From assembly GCA_021826795.1 (NCBI GenBank), contig JAKAYM010000043.1, positions 1 to 13,129 on the forward strand: a stretch of 13,129 nucleotides of DNA, in the 5' to 3' direction. Source of the stretch: Thermoplasmata archaeon. GTDB taxonomy: Archaea > Thermoplasmatota > Thermoplasmata > Thermoplasmatales > Thermoplasmataceae. The first letter of the stretch is position 1. Each line of letters starts with the position of its first letter. Shown in pieces: positions 1 through 7,596 of this stretch. The position numbers and the translations under genes are program-made. The notes below the pieces were generated by a model, which saw nothing but the letters and a program-made list of their open reading frames with translations, did no database searches and was not told where the DNA came from.

Positions 1-79
1 AATAACCCTTCCTGTAATTATAGTACCGATATCTTCTTATATCCCTGTTTGATCCAAAAGTGACTGGTTTTGGTGTCAT

Positions 80-121
80 AAAAAACCAATCAATTCCCTG
101 TATTTAACCGTACAGGGGATT
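80..121 (-). terminator. Hairpin followed by T6, terminator-like on the minus strand
   Basis: Bases 92-102 pair with 111-121 as an 11-bp stem (core CCCTGTA / TACAGGG, one G-T wobble) around an 8-nt loop. Read on the minus strand, the stem is followed after six bases by six T residues (85 to 80). This resembles an intrinsic terminator for leftward transcription, from the acyl-CoA synthetase gene or from a small transcript starting at the repeat at 175-214. Archaeal termination mainly needs T-runs, so the hairpin may instead be an RNA structure or a protein site. Confidence 0.4.
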
Positions 122-174
122 TACATTCAATTGAAATTTATGGCAAAATGAATTGTGCAACTGACTTCAATAAG

Positions 175-214
175 AGGTACCCTTTATAAATACACATAAT
201 ATGTTACACGATCA
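175..214 (-). repeat. 40-bp dispersed repeat, copy 1 (inverted relative to copy 2)
   Basis: The reverse complement of this segment matches 12349-12388 at 38 of 40 positions; mismatches fall at 204 and 179. It contains a TTTATAAA core able to act as a TATA element in either direction, and an odd-centred 11-bp palindrome ACATAATATGT at 194-204. Similarity drops sharply outside the 40 bp. In its own orientation it lies downstream of the 3' end of a gene, as copy 2 does. Confidence 0.75.
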
Positions 215-307
215 CAACATGGTTTCTACTTTAAATATTTTAAATGCCGTTCTTACAATAAAAATATGGCTAGAAATAACAAAGCTTGTATAATTATAAA
301 GATTATA

Positions 308-1993
308 TTATCTTTTTTCCTCTCTCAGAGCCTTTTTATCTATTTTGCCTACCAATGTTAAGGGTAAACTGTCCCAGAATTCTATGATTTTTGGTATTTT
401 ATAAACGGAAAGCTTTTCCCTGCAATATTTCTTTACCTCTTCTTCGGTAAGACTTTTATCTAAGGGAACTATAAATGCCTTTACAGTTTCCCCCCTATGC
501 GCATGAGGAATTCCTATTACAGCACAGTCTGAGATTTTAGGATTTTCATACAGGACCTCCTCTACCTCTCTTGGATATATGTTGTAGCCTCCCGCTATGA
601 TAAGGTCTTTCTTTCTATCGACTATATAGAAATAACCATCATTATCCATTCTGGCTATATCACCTGTATGAAGCCACCCTTCTATAAGAGTTGATTTATT
701 CTCTTCAGGCCTGTTCCAGTAACCCACCATAACCTGGGGGCCTTTTATGAGCAATTCTCCCTCTTTTCCAGGCGGGAGCTCCGTAACACCATCATTTACA
801 TCGACTATTTTTTCATAAGTATCAGGGAGTGGTAAACCTATTGAACCCTGCCTTCTTTTGCTTTTATACTCTGATTGTAGAGGGGATATATTTGTAACCG
901 GAGAACATTCACTTAATCCATAGCCTTCAACCAGTGTTCCCCCTGTTATATCCTCAAATTTTTTCTGAATTTCCTGGGGTAGCGACATAGCACCTGAAAT
1001 GCAGAGTTTAATGTTATCTATACCATATTTTTCAACTCTGGGATAATTAATAATACCGTGATACATGGTAGGTATCCCTGGAAATGCTGTGGGCTTCTTT
1101 TTCCTGATTGTTTTTAATATCATTTTCTGATTTCTGGGATCCGGGATGATAATAAGTTCTGAACCCTGCAACAGTGGTGTCAGCATAGCCGTCATCATAC
1201 CGTACACATGAAAATATGGAATAGATGCAAGATATGATATTTCCTCCTTGAAATCTTCGGGGAACCATTCTATAAGCTGGTTTGCATTTGCAAGCAAATT
1301 TCTGTGGGTGAGAGTGGCTGCCTTTGGAATCCCGGTTGTTCCGCCTGTATACTGCAGGAGTGCAACACTACTGGAAGGATCAATTTTAGCATTCCCAGCA
1401 GTTGTTCCCGGAATTCCATGCTTATATCTTATAATTCCACTTTCCTGCTGTATTTTAATATTATTTTCTTTATCTACCAGTTTAAACAGAAGGGCCTTAC
1501 CAGGTGAAAGATAATCGTCTACTCCAACTATTATAACGTTGTCCAGCAGTACGGTCTTCAAAGGCATAACTTTCTTCAGTGAACTTGCCATTATAACAAT
1601 ATTTCTTGACCCGGAATCTTTGAGTTCATATTCTATTTCAGGGGTAGTATAAAGCGGATTCATCTGTACAACGGTGATGCCGAGTTTCGCAGCTGCCATG
1701 AAAAATACAACGTACTGGGGTAGGTTTGGAAGCATGAGCGTTAAACGTTCATCCTGATGAATACCGGTATTATTTAAAAATGCTGATGTTCGTTCAATTT
1801 CATTTTTCAGATCTCCATAACTGATTTTAGTTCCGATAAAATCTATGGCAATATTATCACGGTACTTTTCTGCAGACATGCTAAAGGCCTCATATATACT
1901 GATATTAGGTATAATTATGTGCCTTTTAGTTTCAGGTGGGTAAGATTTCTCAACTAATTTATCGAATTCTTCTTCATTGTTTGAATATTCCAC
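308..1993 (-). CDS. AMP-forming acyl-CoA synthetase (fatty acid-CoA ligase-like)
   Basis: Adenylate-forming enzyme that activates a carboxylic acid, probably a medium- or long-chain fatty acid, to its acyl-CoA with ATP and CoA in the cytoplasm. In 561-residue numbering it shows, in order, the phosphate-binding loop YTGGTTGIPK (215-224), GYGLSE (357-362), HTGD (442-445), the hinge and core DRKKDLIIAGGYNIYP (459-474) and a C-terminal catalytic lysine in LVGKIDKK (about K550). Both the large N-terminal and the small mobile C-terminal domain are complete, and the length is normal for the family. There is no in-frame ATG near the start. I choose GTG at 1993 because GGAGA lies 7 nt upstream; TTG at 2011 would add six residues. 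The gene is not in an obvious operon. Its acyl-CoA products could feed dehydrogenases that use the ETF encoded further right (inference). Exact chain-length specificity cannot be read from sequence. Confidence 0.9.
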   Translation of the reverse strand: MEYSNNEEEFDKLVEKSYPPETKRHIIIPNISIYEAFSMSAEKYRDNIAIDFIGTKISYGDLKNEIERTSAFLNNTGIHQDERLTLMLPNLPQYVVFFMAAAKLGITVVQMNPLYTTPEIEYELKDSGSRNIVIMASSLKKVMPLKTVLLDNVIIVGVDDYLSPGKALLFKLVDKENNIKIQQESGIIRYKHGIPGTTAGNAKIDPSSSVALLQYTGGTTGIPKAATLTHRNLLANANQLIEWFPEDFKEEISYLASIPYFHVYGMMTAMLTPLLQGSELIIIPDPRNQKMILKTIRKKKPTAFPGIPTMYHGIINYPRVEKYGIDNIKLCISGAMSLPQEIQKKFEDITGGTLVEGYGLSECSPVTNISPLQSEYKSKRRQGSIGLPLPDTYEKIVDVNDGVTELPPGKEGELLIKGPQVMVGYWNRPEENKSTLIEGWLHTGDIARMDNDGYFYIVDRKKDLIIAGGYNIYPREVEEVLYENPKISDCAVIGIPHAHRGETVKAFIVPLDKSLTEEEVKKYCREKLSVYKIPKIIEFWDSLPLTLVGKIDKKALREEKR

Positions 1994-2000
1994 ATTGCCA

Positions 2001-2005
2001 TCTCC
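2001..2005 (-). promoter_or_regulatory. Shine-Dalgarno GGAGA deciding the GTG start of the acyl-CoA synthetase
   Basis: GGAGA on the minus strand lies 7 nt before GTG at 1993. No such motif precedes the alternative TTG at 2011. A TATA-like AATTATAT (reverse complement of 2019-2026) would put the transcript start near 1997, which would instead make GTG almost leaderless and leave this motif untranscribed. The two explanations compete, but both favour GTG. Confidence 0.45.
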
Positions 2006-2212
2006 ATTCAATTCTTGAAATTATATCCTATTAATCGAATATGAATTATAAACTTAATAAGTTATCTGTAAGTACAAAAATTTGTTGCTAATACAGGAAT
2101 ACGTACATAATTTTAACTTAAAGAGATATATTCAATCTCATAGGTAGTGGCTTGTTTCTGGAATTAACCTATAGCAATACCCCCATGGCAGGATTGAGCC
2201 GATAGAAAATTA

Positions 2213-3097
2213 TTACCATTTCATACCGGTTATTTTTTCATACATGTGCACGTAAAGATCTGAAACTCTTTTAATCATATTTTCAGGCAGGGGTCCTATA
2301 TCAGGTTCCTTTTCATGCCTGTCCCTGGCATCAAAAAGTTTTTTATGGTAACCGGATTCACGGTAGTACTGCCTGACCATTTCCTTGCTGAGTTCATTTA
2401 TCTGGCCATTATCATAATCGGCTTTATCCCAGAACCGGTCTTCATCAAGTGTCCCGAATGTATCGATAATAACAGGTGTTCTTCCGGTCCCGAGGGCGAA
2501 TTCCTTCTTTCCGTCTGCATGCAAAAGCCCCCTGGATTCTACAGCACTGTTAATGCGGCGGTCTATTCTGAAAATGATTTCCCGTATATCGTAAAGTTCA
2601 CTGAGTTCAAGACCAGAAATTTCCAGTGCCTCTTTCATGTCAAGATACCTGTCAAATTTTTCAAATTTGGTAGATACCTCAAAAAATGGGTCCGGGAGCT
2701 GATCACTATACTCTGGCATATTCTTGAAACCCAGAGCATGATAATTTATTTCTCCCGATTTAATTCTGTCGAATAATGATCCGGCAAGGTAATAACGGGT
2801 AATAAACTCTAGTGGAACCATGAAATTGGATAGAAATGGATATCCGTAATCAAGCTGTTTATATTTTTTCACACGCATCTCACTGGGAGACAACAATTCT
2901 ATAAGGTCTGTATCAATTCCCAGGGATGATACCATATTATACCAGTAGTTGGAGGTTCTGCACAGGGATTCACCCTTATGGGGTATAGCCGATGGAATGA
3001 TTTTATCAAAAACAGATATTCTGTCTGAAAATTTGAAAATTAAAGTATCGCCATCATCATAAACATCCTTAACTTTACCTTTACGTAACAGTTCCAT
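2213..3097 (-). CDS. purC: SAICAR synthetase (phosphoribosylaminoimidazole-succinocarboxamide synthase)
   Basis: Catalyses ATP-dependent joining of aspartate to carboxyaminoimidazole ribonucleotide to form SAICAR, a step of de novo purine synthesis in the cytoplasm. The 294-residue protein begins with the typical glycine/lysine-rich ATP-site strand RKGKVKDVY, continues with SDRISVFD and IPHKGESL, has the RYYLAGS segment in the middle, and near the C-terminus shows the family blocks LLHADGKKEFALG, IIDTFGTLDEDRFW and the helix SKEMVRQYYRE. Length is normal for a monofunctional PurC. No other purine gene adjoins it, so it is detached from any pur operon here. A TATA-like element centred 25 nt upstream of the ATG suggests leaderless expression from its own promoter. 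Identification is secure. Confidence 0.95.
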   Translation of the reverse strand: MELLRKGKVKDVYDDGDTLIFKFSDRISVFDKIIPSAIPHKGESLCRTSNYWYNMVSSLGIDTDLIELLSPSEMRVKKYKQLDYGYPFLSNFMVPLEFITRYYLAGSLFDRIKSGEINYHALGFKNMPEYSDQLPDPFFEVSTKFEKFDRYLDMKEALEISGLELSELYDIREIIFRIDRRINSAVESRGLLHADGKKEFALGTGRTPVIIDTFGTLDEDRFWDKADYDNGQINELSKEMVRQYYRESGYHKKLFDARDRHEKEPDIGPLPENMIKRVSDLYVHMYEKITGMKW

Positions 3098-3118
3098 ATC
3101 TGTAAATAGTTAATGTAG

Positions 3119-3126
3119 ATATAATT
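3119..3126 (-). promoter_or_regulatory. TATA element of purC
   Basis: AATTATAT on the minus strand is centred about 25 nt upstream of the purC ATG at 3097. That spacing puts the transcript start at or very near the ATG, with no room for a ribosome-binding site, as in leaderless archaeal genes. Confidence 0.5.
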
Positions 3127-3186
3127 TTATCCAATCCTGTGTTCTATAGAAAAAATATACAGTACTCGTCTACGGTTAAATTGCTT

Positions 3187-4602
3187 TTATTTTGATTTAC
3201 CTGCTTCTCCCCGATTTTCCTTTCCCCTGAATGCAGATAATATTATAGCAACAACGATTATTGCGAACGACATTATCAGAGCGGAACGAATTCCTATCAT
3301 GAACTTTGCGGCAAGTGTGCCTACTATATCATGCAGGCCAAGAAATACTTCAAATGCAACATTTCTCGGAACGGTGAGTGAGGCAATGGTGATGGCAAGA
3401 ACGTAGCTTATCAAAGTGCCTATATTCGCAAAGGTGCGCAGCATCCCTGAAGATAAGCCGTAGTAGCCCTGGGGTGCATTTGCCATGACCGCACTGTTAT
3501 TGGCAGGATAGAAGAGAGATGAACCACTGCCACCCAGAATTGAGGCTATTATGACAAAATATAAAGGAGTAGTAACGGAGAAGGTCGCATAGACAAGTAT
3601 ACCTGTAAGCATCAAAAATAATCCGGATGTGGCAGGAATCCTTGCACCTATCTTATCCGTGAGTCTACCGGCGAATGGTGCTATGCATGCGCCCAGTACA
3701 TAGCCCGGAACAAGGAGTAATGAAGCAGCAAGCGGGCTCAATCCTCTGATACCCTGAAGATACATTATGATTATAAAAATAACAGATAAATATCCCATAC
3801 TCTCAAAAAACGAGGCAAAAAGCGAGAAGTTGAATATTCGGTTTGAAAAGATTTTCATATTTATAATAGGATTTTTAACTCTTTTTTCCACAGAAATAAA
3901 TATTCCCAGTATGATAAGACCGGCCACTATTATAGTTATATTGAAAGCATTGACGCCCACACCGGTTATATCAGCAGCTCCATATGTTGTAAGTGTCAGG
4001 GCAGCCAGTAATGATATCAAACCGGGTATATCAAAGTACGTCTTTGTTGTTTTTCCACTTTTTATATTCTTTATCCCCAGTACAGTCGCAATAATTCCTA
4101 TTGGAATATTGATATAGAAAATATATTCCCATCCGATAAAAGTTGTAATTACACCACCGACCAGGATTCCAAGAGTCGCTCCCGTTGTATAGCCAATTGC
4201 AGTATATCCATAGGCCCTGCCGCGTTGATTGGGAGGATAAAGATCGGCTATCAGGGCACCACTATTGGCCTGCATGAGCGCCCCACCGAAAGCCTGCAAT
4301 GCCCTGAATCCGATAAGTTCAATAATATTGAAAGAGGTTCCTGCCAGGGCAGAACCAATGGTAAACACTATAAATCCCGAGTTGTATATTTTCGACCTTC
4401 CGAAGGAATCTCCGAATCTTCCGAGCTGTGTGGTCATAACTGCTATTATGAGCAGATAAATGATAATGACCCAGATTGTTGTATCCAGATTTGAATGCAA
4501 ATCCATGGTTATATCTGGTAATGCCAAAATCACAGCGGTAGTATCAATGCCGGTCATCATCAGACCGAGGACTATAACAAACAGTCCCACATTTCTATTC
4601 AT
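3187..4602 (-). CDS. MFS transporter, DHA2 (EmrB/QacA) drug-exporter type
   Basis: Integral membrane secondary transporter, probably a proton-coupled exporter of drugs or metabolites. The 471 residues are almost entirely hydrophobic helices, compatible with the 14-helix DHA2 group. Visible signatures are the first-helix motif with D20 (GIDTTAVILALP), motif A GRFGDSFGRSK at 61-71 between helices 2 and 3, motif B with R100 (GFRALQAFGGAL), a motif-C-like region at 137-150, and WEYIFYINIPIG at 158-169, typical of DHA2 proteins. Motif C (GYTTGATLGILVGG) lacks the usual prolines, so antiport cannot be taken for granted. The C-terminus is a short, highly charged tail. The gene has its own TATA element and no linked regulator. 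The substrate cannot be inferred; in an acidophile it could export organic acids or toxic compounds. Confidence 0.88.
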   Translation of the reverse strand: MNRNVGLFVIVLGLMMTGIDTTAVILALPDITMDLHSNLDTTIWVIIIYLLIIAVMTTQLGRFGDSFGRSKIYNSGFIVFTIGSALAGTSFNIIELIGFRALQAFGGALMQANSGALIADLYPPNQRGRAYGYTAIGYTTGATLGILVGGVITTFIGWEYIFYINIPIGIIATVLGIKNIKSGKTTKTYFDIPGLISLLAALTLTTYGAADITGVGVNAFNITIIVAGLIILGIFISVEKRVKNPIINMKIFSNRIFNFSLFASFFESMGYLSVIFIIIMYLQGIRGLSPLAASLLLVPGYVLGACIAPFAGRLTDKIGARIPATSGLFLMLTGILVYATFSVTTPLYFVIIASILGGSGSSLFYPANNSAVMANAPQGYYGLSSGMLRTFANIGTLISYVLAITIASLTVPRNVAFEVFLGLHDIVGTLAAKFMIGIRSALIMSFAIIVVAIILSAFRGKENRGEAGKSK

Positions 4603-4621
4603 TTGTTTATTATCATATACA

Positions 4622-4630
4622 TATATTTAA
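4622..4630 (-). promoter_or_regulatory. TATA element of the MFS transporter gene
   Basis: TTAAATATA on the minus strand is centred about 24 nt upstream of the ATG at 4602, consistent with a leaderless transcript. No Shine-Dalgarno motif is present before the ATG. Confidence 0.5.
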
Positions 4631-4687
4631 GAATTATTTAGTCCTGAAGTTTTTTTTCCTATAGAAAAATTGAGAAGTATCTAAAAT

Positions 4688-4696
4688 ATTATTTAG
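4688..4696 (+). promoter_or_regulatory. TATA-like element of the phosphatase gene
   Basis: ATTATTTAG is centred 24 nt before the ATG at 4716. A second A/T-rich candidate, TAAAATATT at 4682-4690, lies slightly too far upstream for a leaderless start. This 113-nt gap holds divergent promoters for the transporter and the phosphatase. Confidence 0.35.
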
Positions 4697-4715
4697 TAAG
4701 GTCCAATACTGTGCT

Positions 4716-5327
4716 ATGTTGCTTTATTTTGTAAGGCACGGGGAAACTTACAACAATGTTGAGGCTGTATTTCCCCGGGATAACACAGAACTTACCGAAA
4801 AGGGCAAGGAAGAAGCTTTTGAAACCGGTAAATATCTGAAAAAAATTAAATTCGATGCTGTTTTCAGCAGTCCCATTCAGCGGGTAAAGGACACACTGAA
4901 AATAATGGGATATAAGGAATACACCACAAATCCCTTATTACGGGACGTTGGTACAGGTGATCTGGAAGGCAAAAAAATGTCAGAAATAACGGCAAAAGAT
5001 CCTCAATGGTACGAAACATTCCAGGATGGAGTTGCCAATAAATATAATGTCGAGAAATTTTCCAGTGTTAAGAAAAGACTAATAGAGTTCACCTCATCTA
5101 TATCTGATCACGATTACAAAACCGTGTTAATAGCCACCCATCTGGAACCTATCAGGGCCATGTTTTCCATAGCAACGCTTACTGAAGGCTTTCCGCTGAC
5201 AAAACTGGAAATCGGAAACTGCTCCATATCGATCTTTTCACTTTACGGAAATGTAATAGAAATGAAAGGTTTCAACTGGTATCCTCTCAATAGTTATAAC
5301 GATTCAAAAAATAAATCTTTCAATTAA
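4716..5327 (+). CDS. Histidine-phosphatase-superfamily protein (phosphoglycerate mutase-like)
   Basis: Predicted cytoplasmic phosphatase or mutase that forms a phosphohistidine intermediate. The RHG signature FVRHGET at 5-11 supplies R7 and the nucleophile H8. R56 follows in SSPIQRVKDT. The second catalytic histidine is H142 in ATHLEPIRAM, which replaces the common SHGG form. The usual acidic block LRE...G..EG appears as LRDVGTGDLEG (75-85), with aspartate at the usual glutamate position. At 203 residues it has the size of the small broad-specificity branch, which includes cobalamin/alpha-ribazole phosphatases and PhoE-like enzymes. Nothing nearby fixes its substrate: no cobalamin or glycolytic genes adjoin it. 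It is transcribed away from the transporter gene and converges on the frameshifted cysteine synthase gene. The superfamily call is firm; the specific function is unknown. Confidence 0.85.
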   Translation: MLLYFVRHGETYNNVEAVFPRDNTELTEKGKEEAFETGKYLKKIKFDAVFSSPIQRVKDTLKIMGYKEYTTNPLLRDVGTGDLEGKKMSEITAKDPQWYETFQDGVANKYNVEKFSSVKKRLIEFTSSISDHDYKTVLIATHLEPIRAMFSIATLTEGFPLTKLEIGNCSISIFSLYGNVIEMKGFNWYPLNSYNDSKNKSFN

Positions 5328-5395
5328 ATAATTCCTTTTATTTATTAATTGACTTATGGAAAACACAGAAATATTATAGAATTAATATAATAAAT

Positions 5396-5431
5396 CAGTA
5401 TTAACAGTATTAACCACCTGGAATATTAACC
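5396..5431. repeat. Short direct repeats of TATTAAC between convergent genes
   Basis: CAGTATTAA occurs twice in tandem (5396-5404 and 5405-5413), and TATTAACC occurs at 5408-5415 and again at 5424-5431. The segment lies in the 113-nt gap between two convergent 3' ends. It is short and AT-rich, so chance or a 3'-end processing role are both possible. Confidence 0.35.
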
Positions 5432-5440
5432 GGTCAAGTT

Positions 5441-6335
5441 TCATATTATATTGATTTTTTTATATAATATTGCGTACTTTGAATAATCATCCGGGAATAC
5501 AGTAACCGTACTTCCATATCCTACAGAAGACTTTAATGATGCTATATAATTAGCACCCGACGAGGGGCCGACAAAGTAAATTATACTTGGCCTGGAGTTC
5601 CCTGACTCCACTATAGGCTTCTTCATCGGTTATTGTGATAATTTCATCAATATAATTTCTGTACTCATCAATTAAAAACCGGTGAGTGGATTTGAATGGA
5701 TTCCGCAGTCCTGGTATGTACGAACCCTCTGCAGGCATTACACCCGTAACAGTTATATTCCCTCTTTCTTTAAAAAATCTTGACAGTCCTGCAATTGTTC
5801 CGCCAGTACCTATGCCGATAACAAGATGGTTGAGGTGCGGAATTTTTTCGGCTATTTCCGGGCCGGAACCGTAGTAATGGGCATTAGCGTTCATTTCATT
5901 TTCATGCTGGGACGGCCTGAAATACCTGTCAGGATATTCAGCTACCTTCTGCTCAACATAAGTAATAGAATTATCAGTACTGTTACCTAGTGTTAGAATT
6001 ACGGTTGCACCGTAACTTTCCAGTGTTTTTACCGTAGCTTCTGGTACTGATTCCGGCACAACTATTTCACTATTAAATCCCAGAAGATGGGATATCCCGG
6101 CTAATGCAATTCCCGTATTGCCCGAGGATGCCTCTATCACAGTCATATTTTTTTTCAGTTTCCCCGTTTTTAATGCATAATCCAGCATGAAAAATGCAGC
6201 ACGATCCTTTATGGATTTGAATCTATTATAATACTCCAGTTTGGAATAAATTCCTGAAAACCCGATCCTGAAGAGGGGTGTATTGCCTATACCAATTTTA
6301 TTTGAATCTTTTGCAATTTCATTTAACAATGACAT
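5441..6335 (-). pseudogene. Cysteine synthase-family PLP enzyme, interrupted by a +1 frameshift
   Basis: PLP-dependent beta-replacing enzyme of the CysK/CysM/cystathionine beta-synthase family, expected to make cysteine from an activated serine and sulfide. In Met-6335 numbering the reading shows IGNTPL (16-21), the PLP lysine K43 in SIKDRAAF, the substrate loop SSGNTG, and the phosphate-binding GIGTGGTIAG. The first frame then ends prematurely at 5550-5552 after LCRPLVGC. The missing C-terminal block, VGPSSGANY followed by the normal family ending VFPDDYSKY, continues in the other frame to a stop at 5441-5443. Removing one T from the CTTT run (complement of 5573-5576) gives NLLVGPSSGA and a protein of 297 residues, normal for the family. 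It may be a recent pseudogene, a sequencing error, or programmed +1 frameshifting. Start: ATG at 6335 has a TATA element 24 nt upstream; ATG at 6350 would add five residues. Confidence 0.85.
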
Positions 6336-6354
6336 GTCTGTTAATTGCATTGAT

Positions 6355-6363
6355 TATAATTAA
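6355..6363 (-). promoter_or_regulatory. TATA element of the cysteine synthase-family gene
   Basis: TTAATTATA on the minus strand is centred at about 6359, 24 nt upstream of ATG 6335 but only 9 nt upstream of the first ATG at 6350. If the 24-25 nt spacing seen at neighbouring genes holds, transcription begins at the second ATG, and the first one would not be in the mRNA. Confidence 0.45.
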
Positions 6364-6470
6364 GATTTACTCCTGGGATTTGTACATAATATAAGAATTT
6401 TTTTTATTATATGTTTATGAGGTCTAATACAGAAATTTATCAAAATATAAGATTAAATAATTTCCTGAAC

Positions 6471-7595
6471 TTACTTTCTATCATCCATTTTTACAAAATC
6501 CCGCTTATCCGGACCGGTATAAACTGCCCTTGGTCTGATCAATCTTTCTTCTTCCTCTACGTATTCTGTTATATGAGCTAACCACCCGAGGACCCTGGAA
6601 AAGCCGAATAATGTGGTAAACATGTAAATAGGGAAACCGATTTCATTGAACACAATTCCGGAATAGTAATCTGTGTTTGGGTAAATGCCCTTTGCACCGA
6701 ATTCTTTTACACCGAGATCTTCCAGTTTTTTGGCAATTTCAAAGTATTTTTTCTGTTCCTCATTCTGATCAAGCTCCGTGGCAAGCCTCTTAAAAATTTT
6801 CATTCTAGGATCATATGTCCTGTACACCCTGTGCCCGAACCCCATGAGCCTTTTTTTGCCATCCAATATATTTGTTTTAAACCAATTATCAACGTTGCCA
6901 GGTGTTCCTATATCAAGAAGCTGTTTATATGCAGCCTCGGCAGCTCCACCATGAAGCGGCCCCTTTAGTGCTGCAGTTGCCGCAGTTATGCATGAATACA
7001 TATCTGAAAGCGTTGAGGATGCCACCAGCGCTGCTGTAGTAGATGCGGGTACCTCATGATCAACATAAATAACCAATGCAGCATTCATGGCTTTTATTCT
7101 TTTTTCATCTGACTTTCCGAAGCAGTTCATCAGGAATGCCTCAGCATAATCATACTTTGGATCAGGATTCTGTAGCTTCATTCCCATCTTATGCCTGTAA
7201 ATATTGGAAATAATCCCGAGATTTTCTCCTAATATAACAGGAACCTGTTTACTATCATTTTCCTTGCCCCATTTATAATCTCCCGATGATAAAGATGCAA
7301 ATGCAGTTTCCATCATGGTGAGCGTATCTGCATCCCTCGGAAGAACAGAAATGAGATCAAGAACATGGTCTGGGAGTGTATAATGCTCCTTTATTGCGGC
7401 CTTGAACTCATCAAGCTGTTTTTTATCAGGTAGTTCACCACGTGTCATCAAATAGCAGACCTCCTCAAAATCAGTATGATCCACCAAATCGTTGACATCG
7501 TAACCACGGTACCTAAGTACCCCTGCATTGCCATCTATATATGTTAATCCGGTATATTTTATAAATACATCCTCGAGTCCCAAACTTACTGCCAT
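6471..7595 (-). CDS. gltA: Citrate synthase
   Basis: Condenses acetyl-CoA with oxaloacetate to form citrate, the entry step of the tricarboxylic acid cycle (a related 2-methylcitrate synthase activity cannot be excluded). The 374-residue chain has the length of the small type II-like archaeal and Gram-positive enzymes. From memory it matches the T. acidophilum citrate synthase over long blocks, including YVDHEVPAS, LKGPLHGGAAEAA, RLMGFGHRVY, KGIYPNTDYYSG and RLIRPRAVYTGP. Catalytic residues are H215, H255 and D309, with H180 in the oxaloacetate site. ATG at 7595 is preferred over an upstream in-frame GTG (7604) because GGAAGTGAT lies 4 nt upstream of it. It follows the CBS-domain gene by one base (stop at 7599-7597) and its ribosome site is inside that gene, so the two are very likely co-transcribed and translationally coupled. 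Confidence 0.96.
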   Translation of the reverse strand: MAVSLGLEDVFIKYTGLTYIDGNAGVLRYRGYDVNDLVDHTDFEEVCYLMTRGELPDKKQLDEFKAAIKEHYTLPDHVLDLISVLPRDADTLTMMETAFASLSSGDYKWGKENDSKQVPVILGENLGIISNIYRHKMGMKLQNPDPKYDYAEAFLMNCFGKSDEKRIKAMNAALVIYVDHEVPASTTAALVASSTLSDMYSCITAATAALKGPLHGGAAEAAYKQLLDIGTPGNVDNWFKTNILDGKKRLMGFGHRVYRTYDPRMKIFKRLATELDQNEEQKKYFEIAKKLEDLGVKEFGAKGIYPNTDYYSGIVFNEIGFPIYMFTTLFGFSRVLGWLAHITEYVEEEERLIRPRAVYTGPDKRDFVKMDDRK

Positions 7596-7596
7596 T

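Larger units (their letters stand above)
1..307. other. Non-coding stretch at left edge with hairpin and dispersed repeat
   Basis: I see no supportable gene in these 307 bases. They contain an 11-bp-stem hairpin at 92-121, a smaller stem at 66-88 (TGGTTTT paired with AAAACCA), one copy of a 40-bp repeat at 175-214, and AT-rich sequence down to the 3' end of the acyl-CoA synthetase gene, which is transcribed toward this region. A gene beginning left of base 1 cannot be excluded. Confidence 0.6.

Noticed and set aside
2123..2139. GAGAT/ATCTC hairpin in the gap between purC and the acyl-CoA synthetase gene
   Set aside because: A 5-bp stem with a 7-nt loop in AT-rich DNA is expected by chance and no T-run follows on either strand.
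2315..2776. 153-codon plus-strand open frame inside purC
   Set aside because: It lies entirely opposite well-conserved purC sequence and its product shows no domain or credible composition.
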